From positions 1 through 12,705 of the forward strand of contig CAZPHE010000062.1 in assembly GCA_964586315.1 (NCBI GenBank): a DNA stretch of 12,705 nucleotides, given 5' to 3'. A program made the translations under genes and the position numbers. Of the stretch, positions 1-6,358 are shown piece by piece; position 1 is the first letter of the stretch, and each line of letters opens with the position of its first letter. This DNA is from CAZEER01 sp964586315 (GTDB lineage Bacteria > Fidelibacterota > Marinisomatia > Marinisomatales > UBA1611). The notes under the pieces are model-generated. The model had not been told where the DNA came from. It made no database searches and saw only the letters and a program-made list of their open reading frames with translations.

Positions 1-2
1 TT

Positions 3-776
3 TGGATGCTTGGTGAAAGTATATCTGATATTGGTTGGCCAGCATGTGGAGAAATAGATATAATGGAACATGTTGGATTTGATAATGGCATGGTGCATGG
101 ATCGATACACACAGAAGCATTTAATCATATGAATAATACGCAGAAATCTGGTTCAAGATTCCTAGAAACTGCAACGGATTCATTTCATGTATACTCGCTT
201 GAATGGAGTCCTAATTATTTACGTTACCAAATTGATGACAACCCTTATTTTTTTGTGTATAATGATAGTAATGGCGATGAAGCAAAATGGCCGTTTGATC
301 AACATCATTATCTAATATTAAATTTAGCAGTAGGTGGTGATTGGGGAGGTATTCAGGGAGTGGATCCAAATGCTTTCCCCATGAGGATGTTAGTTGATTA
401 TGTTAGAATATATAAGCAAAAAGAAGGTTCGTTTGATATACAAGTCATTTTTCAAGTTGATATGAAAAATGAAAACATTAGTGGTACAGGTGTTTGGTTA
501 TCAGGCGGAAACATAAGTGCGGGACAACCCGGAGGATTACAGATGCAACCACAAGAAAACTCAGATATTTGGCAAATCACATTGACTCTTCCTCCAAAAT
601 CTGATTTTACCTATAAATTCCGCAATGGCTACCAACCGAATTCTTGGTCTGGAGGTTGGGAGACACCAGGCTCTGAATGTACGATTGGTCAGTATAATGA
701 TCGACATCTTACCGTGGGATTAAATGATACAACTCTTACGGCAGTATGTTTTGGTGAGTGTACATCATGCAATTAG
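3..776 (+). CDS. GH16 family beta-glucanase (laminarinase-like), C-terminal part with accessory carbohydrate-binding-like domain; 5' truncated by window edge
   Basis: The frame is open to the window edge (TGG at 3-5 precedes the first ATG at 6), so this is the 3' part of a longer gene. Counting from the ATG at 6, residues 15-21 read GEIDIME, the GH16 active-site motif: Glu16 is the expected nucleophile, Asp18 the helper and Glu21 the acid/base. The preceding GWPACGE and the later WPFDQHHYLILNLAVGG and DYVRIYKQ (to about residue 138) match bacterial endo-beta-1,3-glucanases of the laminarinase type. Residues about 143-256 form a second domain beginning IQVIFQVDM, with GVWLSGG, DIWQITLTLP and YKFRNG, resembling the CBM20/starch-binding-like beta-sandwich seen in FCB secreted proteins; it ends in a Cys-rich tail. 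There is no type IX sorting tail, so anchoring must depend on the missing N-terminus. The family is secure; laminarin as substrate is inferred. Confidence 0.93.
   Translation, partial: WMLGESISDIGWPACGEIDIMEHVGFDNGMVHGSIHTEAFNHMNNTQKSGSRFLETATDSFHVYSLEWSPNYLRYQIDDNPYFFVYNDSNGDEAKWPFDQHHYLILNLAVGGDWGGIQGVDPNAFPMRMLVDYVRIYKQKEGSFDIQVIFQVDMKNENISGTGVWLSGGNISAGQPGGLQMQPQENSDIWQITLTLPPKSDFTYKFRNGYQPNSWSGGWETPGSECTIGQYNDRHLTVGLNDTTLTAVCFGECTSCN
753..758 (+). promoter_or_regulatory. Shine-Dalgarno-like site GGTGAG deciding the GH5 start
   Basis: GGTGAG lies 8 bases before the ATG at 767, within the last codons of the GH16 gene. It overlaps the alternative GTG at 758, which has no comparable site at the right distance. 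This favours ATG 767 and suggests translation coupled to the upstream gene. Confidence 0.5.
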
Positions 777-2743
777 TTTTTTGTTTCTTAGTTTCTTTTG
801 GTATTGCTTTTGGGCAAGGATTTGTACATGTAGAGGATGGGGAAATTGTTGGTGGAAATGGGGAGCCGATATTACTTCGTGGATTTGGATTAGGTGGTTG
901 GTTAGTTCCAGAGGGATACATGTTACATAATCTTGGTTGGATTGAAGGCTTTGAATCACCAACTCAAATCGAAGCTCATGTGGAAGCTTTAATTGGCGAA
1001 GAATTAGCTGAACAATTTTGGATTGATTACAGAAATAGTTACGTGTCCCAGGCAGATATTGATCAGATTGCAGAATGGGGTTTTAATCATCTGAGAATTC
1101 CATTTCATTATAAACAGTTTTTTACTGAATCAGATTCTGAAATTCCGATTGGTTATGAAATTATAGATAGCCTATTATCTTGGTGTGAGCCATACAATAT
1201 GTATGTTATTCTGGATATGCATTGTGCGCCTGGTGCGCAGAATAGTGGGCCTATTAGCGATAGTGATGGTACTGCTAGATTATGGCTTGAAGAAGAGAAT
1301 AAAGAACTTACCATCCAGATATGGCGAGAAATCGCTGAGTATTACTCTGAGGAAACATTAATAGCAGGATATGATCTGATCAATGAACCCGTACTTCCCA
1401 GTGGTGTAAGCTTAGATGAATTTAGACAACTCTATATAGATATAACTGATGCAATTAGAGAAGTTGATACAAATCATATTGTTTACATTGAAGGGAATTG
1501 GTATGGAACAGATTTTTCAGGTTTGACACCCCCTTGGGATGAAAATATGTCCTACTCCTTTCATAAGTATTGGGGCGAAACTACATTAGCGACTATCCAA
1601 TCATACATTAGTATGAGTAATCAATACAATATACCATTATGGATGGGTGAGTCAGGTGAAAATTCAAATAGTTGGTACTACGAAGTTTTTATAGAACTCT
1701 TAGAGGCGAATAATATTGGATGGAATTTTTGGACACATAAAAAAGTAGAAAAAATTTCGAGTCCATTTTCTGCTGTCGTAACACCTCAGTATCAAACTTT
1801 GATAAATTATTGGAGCGGTAGCGGTGCAGAACCTTCAGAAACATATGCGCAGGCGGCCCTCTTAACTTTCACAAACAGTTTAAAAATAGAGAACTGTATT
1901 CTTCAGCGAGGTGTAATTGCTTCTCTTACAGATCCTGAATATGGTGAAATATCTAAACCATATTCGAATCATTCTATACCAGGCATTATTCCTTCAGTAG
2001 AGTATGATATTGGAGCGTGGGGAATATCTTATACTGATAGTGATTACTATAACAATGGTGATGGTAATTACAACGATGGCTGGACATTTCGAAACGATGG
2101 TGTTGATGTAGAATCAAATGGGGATCAAAATGGTTTCCCATATAATGTAGGTTGGACGGAAGCTGGAGAATGGTTAGGCTATACCATTGAAGATGTTACG
2201 CCGGGCACTTATGATATTAATATTAGCATTGCATCTACTTCATCGAATGGAATGTTTTTTGCCCAGTTAAATGGAGAGAACTTGTCTGTTGTTCAAGTCC
2301 CCAATACTGGTGGATGGTATAACTGGCAAGATGTATCAATATCATCTGTAGAGGTAAGCGAAGGTTCAAAGTTTTTCAAGATTCAAATTGTTCAGGCAGG
2401 TTTTAATATTGAAAGTATTGAATTTGCTCAACTGATGTACACTTCCAATGATAACATATTATCGAATGATTTTAAATTAGGCATACCTTATCCAAATCCC
2501 TTTAATCCTAAAATGGAAATACAATTAAACATAATCAATTCGGGTAAATATGATGTAACTATTTACAGTATTAAGGGTGAACTTATAAGGAATTGGGTTT
2601 ATAACTATTTGGATGCAGGGGAGCATATCCTTAACTGGAATGGTATTGATAAATATGGGAATTTATCAACTAGTGGAATGTATTTTATAAAAGTAACCGG
2701 CATAAATCATAGTAAGAAAAGAAAAATTTTATTAATTCGTTAG
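767..2743 (+). CDS. Secreted GH5 beta-glucanase with CBM6 and type IX secretion sorting domain
   Basis: A 658-residue multidomain enzyme (numbering from ATG 767). Residues 1-17 are a Sec signal peptide ending near FGIAFGQ. Residues about 20-370 are a GH5 TIM barrel: LRGFGLGGWLVPEG near the start, HLRIPF with Arg110, ILDMHCAPG with His152, DLINEP with the expected acid/base Glu207, SFHKYW with His266, and WMGESG with the expected nucleophile Glu295. The RGxxLGGWL opening recalls exo-beta-1,3-glucanases of GH5, but endo-glucanase activity is possible. Residues about 405-557 look like CBM6 (YDIGAWGISYTD, then DGVDVE, GWTEAGEWLGYTI, and a final IESIEFAQ). Residues about 564-658 are a type A sorting domain (IPYPNPFNP, then a two-sheet Ig-like fold and a basic end), so the protein is expected to leave through type IX secretion. 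It overlaps the GH16 gene by 10 bases, suggesting one operon for beta-glucan breakdown. Activity on laminarin is inferred. Confidence 0.93.
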   Translation: MQLVFCFLVSFGIAFGQGFVHVEDGEIVGGNGEPILLRGFGLGGWLVPEGYMLHNLGWIEGFESPTQIEAHVEALIGEELAEQFWIDYRNSYVSQADIDQIAEWGFNHLRIPFHYKQFFTESDSEIPIGYEIIDSLLSWCEPYNMYVILDMHCAPGAQNSGPISDSDGTARLWLEEENKELTIQIWREIAEYYSEETLIAGYDLINEPVLPSGVSLDEFRQLYIDITDAIREVDTNHIVYIEGNWYGTDFSGLTPPWDENMSYSFHKYWGETTLATIQSYISMSNQYNIPLWMGESGENSNSWYYEVFIELLEANNIGWNFWTHKKVEKISSPFSAVVTPQYQTLINYWSGSGAEPSETYAQAALLTFTNSLKIENCILQRGVIASLTDPEYGEISKPYSNHSIPGIIPSVEYDIGAWGISYTDSDYYNNGDGNYNDGWTFRNDGVDVESNGDQNGFPYNVGWTEAGEWLGYTIEDVTPGTYDINISIASTSSNGMFFAQLNGENLSVVQVPNTGGWYNWQDVSISSVEVSEGSKFFKIQIVQAGFNIESIEFAQLMYTSNDNILSNDFKLGIPYPNPFNPKMEIQLNIINSGKYDVTIYSIKGELIRNWVYNYLDAGEHILNWNGIDKYGNLSTSGMYFIKVTGINHSKKRKILLIR

Positions 2744-2842
2744 TACAAAATATTTTTGTGATATAAAGTGTAATCCTCTTAAACTTATAGAACAAAATTT
2801 GTTTTTAATTTTATAATAATTTAATTAATAAAGGATATTCTA

Positions 2843-4285
2843 ATGATGCGATTTGGATTCCAATCCGTATTGACAAGCACACTACTTTTTGTCATTAGTT
2901 GCAATAGCATGCTTAAAGAGCCGAGTGGTCTCTCTGATGCTGAGATTATTGAAATGATACGAAGTGCAAATAAAATAGAGATATCATTAAATAATATACC
3001 ATCCCAGTCGCAGATTCTGATTGAAGATGAATATTATGATTATATGGGTATGGCATCTTGGAAAGCAGCTGGTCTTGGTTATGAAGTTGAGCTAGCGGGT
3101 CTGGGGCATCGATCAGGTCACCGAAATGAAATTTATTTTGATATTGAAGGAAGGAAATTGGATCCGAGTGATTGGGGTAAAGATGGTTATGATAGAGATG
3201 CTTATAATAAAGAAGATTGGCAGTGCTTTGATCTAATTTACCCAATAGCCTTTGATATGCCAGATGGATCCACCATCACCGTAGAAAGTGATGAAGAAGA
3301 TCAGTGGGTAGAAATTAAAACATGGTATGATTTAAATCCGAATTCAGATGAAAGACCAACAATGCAATTTCCTGTGGTTATATTTTTTGATGAGGCCTCT
3401 ATTACAATTAATAATCGAGATGAGCTGAGAAATGCATACTCGGAGTGCCAATCCAATAGAGAAAAAAGAGACGGTTGGGGTAGAAGGCGAGACTGTTTTG
3501 ATCTTGTATATCCAGTAACATTTATTATGCCAGATGGTTCTAATATGACGGTAAATAATGATGAAGATGAAGATGGTTGGAATGATTTGAAAAATTGGTA
3601 TGAAGAAAACTCTGGTTATGAAGAAGTGATGCCGGAGCTACAATACCCTGTTGATATTGTATATACAACAGGTGAGGGAGAAGAAACTGTCACTATTAAT
3701 TCTGAAGAAGAAATGTTAGAGGCTAAAGATGCTTGTCATGATGATTGGGAAGAAGGCTATGAAAGAGAATGCTTTGAATTAGTTCTTCCCATTTCATTTA
3801 TGATGCCAGATGGGTCAACTATTCTTGTGGAGAATGAAGATGGTTTTATGGCGATAAGAAATTGGTATGTACAGAATGAGGGCTATGAAGAAGTGATGCC
3901 GGAGCTACAATATCCTGTTGATATTGTATATACAACAGGCGAGGGAGAAGAAACAGTTACCATTAATTCTGGAGAAGAATTGGAAGCAGCAAAGAGAGAA
4001 TGTTGGGAGGAATGGGATGAAGAAGATGAAGAAGAGTGTTTTGAATTAGTCCTTCCGGTTACCTATATCATGCCAGATGGTTCTACCATTACTGTTGAGG
4101 ATGAAGAAGGCTGGTACTATGTGTTTAGATGGTATGAGGAAAATAGTGATGTAGAAGAAGAACCAAACTTCCAGTTTCCAGTGGATATTTTATATATAAC
4201 AGAAGATGGTGAAGTAACAGTCACGATCAATTCTGAAGAAGAAATGGAAACAGCTTACGAAGAATGTGAAGATGATGAAGAGTAA
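2843..4285 (+). CDS. Acidic surface lipoprotein with four Cys-paired repeats of about 90 residues, unknown function
   Basis: A 480-residue protein of no family I can name with confidence. Residues 1-20 are a lipoprotein signal ending in VISC, with Cys20 as the lipidated residue. Residues about 29-127 form a leader domain (a WKAAGLGYEVELAGLGH stretch and NEIYFDIEGR). Then come four repeats bounded by Cys pairs: 128/202, 218/298, 310/387 and 399/475. Each reads roughly CF-x-L-x-x-P-(I/V)-x-(F/Y)-x-MPDGS, an acidic linker with Trp, a WY pair, then (F/Y)PV-x-I and (I/V)TIN, ending in EC, AC or similar. There are exactly two Cys per unit and no other Cys after residue 20, suggesting one disulfide per unit outside the cytoplasm. 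Asp and Glu are very abundant; cation binding or a beta-rich adhesion stalk are guesses. The start ATG at 2843 (a second in-frame ATG follows at 2846) has AAGGA at 2831-2835. A terminator follows, so it may be its own unit. Similar modules may occur in Bacteroidota lipoproteins. Confidence 0.88.
   Translation: MMRFGFQSVLTSTLLFVISCNSMLKEPSGLSDAEIIEMIRSANKIEISLNNIPSQSQILIEDEYYDYMGMASWKAAGLGYEVELAGLGHRSGHRNEIYFDIEGRKLDPSDWGKDGYDRDAYNKEDWQCFDLIYPIAFDMPDGSTITVESDEEDQWVEIKTWYDLNPNSDERPTMQFPVVIFFDEASITINNRDELRNAYSECQSNREKRDGWGRRRDCFDLVYPVTFIMPDGSNMTVNNDEDEDGWNDLKNWYEENSGYEEVMPELQYPVDIVYTTGEGEETVTINSEEEMLEAKDACHDDWEEGYERECFELVLPISFMMPDGSTILVENEDGFMAIRNWYVQNEGYEEVMPELQYPVDIVYTTGEGEETVTINSGEELEAAKRECWEEWDEEDEEECFELVLPVTYIMPDGSTITVEDEEGWYYVFRWYEENSDVEEEPNFQFPVDILYITEDGEVTVTINSEEEMETAYEECEDDEE
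3614..3687 (+). repeat. Near-identical 74-base direct repeat, copy 1 (copy 2 at 3881-3954)
   Basis: The 74 bases here match 71 of 74 at 3881-3954, exactly 267 bases (89 codons) downstream. The three differences (GGT/GGC, TAC/TAT, GGT/GGC) are all silent third-position changes, so the encoded stretch from GYEEVMPELQ through YTTGEGEE is identical in repeat units 2 and 3. The other units differ strongly here. Confidence 0.92.
3881..3954 (+). repeat. Near-identical 74-base direct repeat, copy 2
   Basis: Second copy of the block at 3614-3687, in repeat unit 3 of the same lipoprotein gene. It differs from the first at three silent positions only. Confidence 0.92.
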
Positions 4286-4307
4286 AATGATTAAATCATA
4301 ACCCAAT

Positions 4308-4336
4308 AAAAATCCTAATGTATTTTGGGATTTTTT
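4308..4336 (+). terminator. Rho-independent terminator after the repeat lipoprotein gene
   Basis: AAAAATCC (4308-4315) pairs with GGATTTTT (4328-4335) around a 12-base loop, and the 3' arm runs into a T-tract (4331-4336). It begins 22 bases after the stop codon of the upstream gene. The stem is AT-rich, as is common in low-GC genomes; the A-rich 5' arm means it could also act on the other strand. Confidence 0.72.
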
Positions 4337-4349
4337 CGTATATCTGTTA

Positions 4350-4378
4350 TTGTATGTAAATTGTTTCTAGGATAGTAT
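4350..4378 (+). promoter_or_regulatory. Possible sigma-70-like promoter for the 4451 gene
   Basis: TTGTAT (4350-4355) and TAGTAT (4373-4378) are separated by 17 bases and lie just after the terminator and about 73 bases before the ATG at 4451. Each hexamer matches the consensus only partly (3 of 6 and 4 of 6), so in AT-rich DNA this could be chance. Its placement between a terminator and the next gene is the main support. The rest of 4286-4450 shows nothing else I can name, apart from AGGA at 4441-4444, a plausible ribosome binding site. Confidence 0.3.
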
Positions 4379-4450
4379 TAAGCGGCTATACCTAATTGGT
4401 TTTGGTTGGCTTCAAACAAATTTTCTTTCTAATAAAGATGAGGACATTTA

Positions 4451-6253
4451 ATGAAACAATTACTCACAATTATAACATCTTTTTCGATTGTTATATCAGA
4501 TAATATTCATACAAAAGATGTTGATGTACTATTTAAATATTTTCAGAATAAATATCAGATTTATAGTTTGGAAGATTTAAAAAGAAAAAAAATAAAGACT
4601 GTGTCTAATAATTATCAATCAAATTCCAATCGTGATCCATCAGAATTAGTTGGTGATTGGGAATTACAGAATGAAGAAATGGGTTTGTATATAACAGTAG
4701 GGACAGATCAAATAGCGCCCACAGGTGGCAGTATTAGTGGCTTTGATCCTGCAGATGGAGGTATAATTGTTACACATGATGATTTTACTACAGAACTAAA
4801 TTATATGAATGTTGGAGATTTTTTTGGTGAAGATATAGGAAATATTTATCGTAATGTTGATGCACTTGAACATGCACAGGATTATGTTGATAGTGCTGCT
4901 ACTTTACAAGGACAAAGTCCCTTTAATTTGATGGAGGAGTTTGAACTAACATATTTTGATTCTGACTCTATCGTTGGAGGTCTTGGTGGTGATAACCCTG
5001 AGAATTGTGAAATTAACTGGCCAGAAGATCCTTATCAAATGGCAGTTTATTCTTTTGTTTCTGAGTATGTTCTGAATGAAGGGGCAAGTGTTGGGTGTTT
5101 TACAGAGAATATGAGTCTCGATCAAACGTATGCATATGTCGCACTAGAGATAGAAGAGCAATGGACTGGAGATGACGGTGGGGATGATGAAAATGGTGAA
5201 TTGCAGTATATGTTTATGAATTTTGATATAATGAATCTATTTCTAGTTATGTTCGGAATGATTCCAGAAAATGTAGAGCATCCAACATTATTAGTTGTTG
5301 ATGCTGAAGATGAGAGTGTAATGGCTATGGTATTAGATCCAGAAGGTGCTTATGTCTCATTAGATATAGATAGTCTAATTTTGGATTACGACAATTTAAT
5401 ATTTACTTTTAATAATTTGATAATGGTTGATTCTAGTGGTAATCCTGCACTAATTGCCGAGGGGAACCTTGGTCCTGTTATGTATGAATTGCTAGCTGGT
5501 GAAGAGACAGAGGTCCCACTGCCATCCATGTTAATTGATAGCGCTTTTACTGATCGTGAACTGTATTTAAAATTATATGATGATGGTACAGGTATGGATA
5601 TTGAAATAGTAGAAGAAGAAGACTATTACTATGGAACATATATTGATACAAATATTTCATATTTTGTGTGGGATGCAACTGATGATTCAGTCTTTCTTAC
5701 CTTTTTAGATGATGATGGTTCCATAATAGAAGATGAAAATATTTCTTTAGCATATTCTATTATGGAAGACACACTAGAAATAAATCAAAGTATAGATCCA
5801 TGTACCGATCCCTATTACTACTATTATTATGAATCATATAGTGAATGTTTTGAAAATACTGATATTGGTATGTATGTGATAGGTGTTTATGATATCCAAA
5901 ATTTTTATCAAGCGATGAGATCTAATTTTACTAGTATAGATGCAGTAACAATCTCTAATGAAAATACTATACCTATAGAGCATAAATTACACTCAGCATA
6001 TCCCAATCCATTTAATCCAATAACAACAATCCGTTATGATTTACAACAAGGTGGTTTAGTTAATATTACTATATACGATATACAAGGAAGAGTTGTGAAC
6101 AATCTTGTTAATAGTTGGCAAGATGTTGGACAAAAATTCGCAAAATGGAATGCTACAAATAATACAGGGCAACCATTGTCAGCTGGTGTTTATTTTTATA
6201 CAATAGAAGTTGGTACTTTTGTACAGACAAAAAAAATGGTTTTATTAAAATAA
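4451..6253 (+). CDS. Type IX secretion cargo protein of unknown function with C-terminal sorting domain
   Basis: A 600-residue protein. Residues 1-16 form a short, mildly hydrophobic Sec signal (MKQLLTIITSFSIVIS). Residues about 64-500 are a body I do not recognise: it starts ELVGDWELQNEEMGLYI, is rich in Asp, Glu, Tyr and Met, and has alternating hydrophobic strands and a DDGGDDENGE linker near 241-250 that may separate two parts. Four Cys (186, 216, 451, 466) could form disulfides. Six consecutive Tyr lie at 455-460 in a loop framed by the last two Cys. Residues about 508-600 are a type A sorting domain: SAYPNPFNPITTIRYDL, then NITIYDIQGRVV, a WNATNNTGQPLSAGVYFY strand pair and a basic KKMVLLK end, so export and surface attachment by type IX secretion are expected. 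It stands alone between a terminator and a 105-base gap. The sorting domain is certain; the function is unknown. Confidence 0.88.
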   Translation: MKQLLTIITSFSIVISDNIHTKDVDVLFKYFQNKYQIYSLEDLKRKKIKTVSNNYQSNSNRDPSELVGDWELQNEEMGLYITVGTDQIAPTGGSISGFDPADGGIIVTHDDFTTELNYMNVGDFFGEDIGNIYRNVDALEHAQDYVDSAATLQGQSPFNLMEEFELTYFDSDSIVGGLGGDNPENCEINWPEDPYQMAVYSFVSEYVLNEGASVGCFTENMSLDQTYAYVALEIEEQWTGDDGGDDENGELQYMFMNFDIMNLFLVMFGMIPENVEHPTLLVVDAEDESVMAMVLDPEGAYVSLDIDSLILDYDNLIFTFNNLIMVDSSGNPALIAEGNLGPVMYELLAGEETEVPLPSMLIDSAFTDRELYLKLYDDGTGMDIEIVEEEDYYYGTYIDTNISYFVWDATDDSVFLTFLDDDGSIIEDENISLAYSIMEDTLEINQSIDPCTDPYYYYYYESYSECFENTDIGMYVIGVYDIQNFYQAMRSNFTSIDAVTISNENTIPIEHKLHSAYPNPFNPITTIRYDLQQGGLVNITIYDIQGRVVNNLVNSWQDVGQKFAKWNATNNTGQPLSAGVYFYTIEVGTFVQTKKMVLLK

Positions 6254-6358
6254 GTGAATTCTAATTTGTATTCCGTTAGTATTAATGGAAAACAAACTAG
6301 TTTAAACTGATAACCTGTTTAGTGGATTGTTTTTTTGGATGAGTTTTTAGGTTTAGAA
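6254..6358 (+). other. 105-base gap between the type IX cargo gene and the amidohydrolase operon
   Basis: It is AT-rich and without an open frame of its own. Two overlapping short palindromes, AAACTAGTTT (6294-6303) and AGTTTAAACT (6299-6308), lie in its middle and could be a protein-binding site or a chance outcome of AT-rich sequence. I see no convincing terminator or promoter. AGG at 6349-6351 is a weak ribosome binding site for the ATG at 6359. Confidence 0.3.

Larger units (their letters stand above)
3224..4267 (+). repeat. Four tandem protein-coding repeats of about 267-276 bases
   Basis: Units run at 3224-3448, 3494-3736, 3770-4003 and 4037-4267, each from the codon of its first Cys to that of its second Cys, with start-to-start steps of 90, 92 and 89 codons. 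The core MPDGS occurs once in each unit. Linkers between units are charged: Arg-rich between units 1 and 2 (about residues 203-217), strongly acidic between units 3 and 4. Confidence 0.9.

Noticed and set aside
758..766. GTG at 758 as start of the GH5 gene
   Set aside because: It lies on the GGTGAG ribosome-binding-like site itself, while the ATG at 767 is well spaced from that site and begins the signal peptide cleanly.
2751..2758. TATTTTTG as a Bacteroidota-type -7 promoter element (TAnnTTTG) for the repeat lipoprotein gene
   Set aside because: No TTTG lies at the expected -33 distance, and the region is so AT-rich that a single match is uninformative.
2745..2759. Short hairpin ACAAAA-TAT-TTTTGT after the GH5 stop, as a terminator
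   Set aside because: Only six A/T-rich pairs and no T-tract follows, so it is too weak to call.
2946..3245. 99-codon open frame on the minus strand
   Set aside because: It lies wholly inside the repeat lipoprotein gene, has no recognisable domain, and its composition is what antisense of acidic coding sequence would give. Other minus-strand frames are likewise shadows.
6294..6308. Overlapping palindromes AAACTAGTTT and AGTTTAAACT as an operator
   Set aside because: Short, AT-rich, and with no regulator gene nearby; noted in the gap entry but not called as a regulatory site.
6335..6358. TTG at 6335 as start of the amidohydrolase gene
   Set aside because: It would place an acidic octapeptide ahead of an otherwise complete lipoprotein signal. 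ATG 6359 gives a normal Met-Ile-Lys start.
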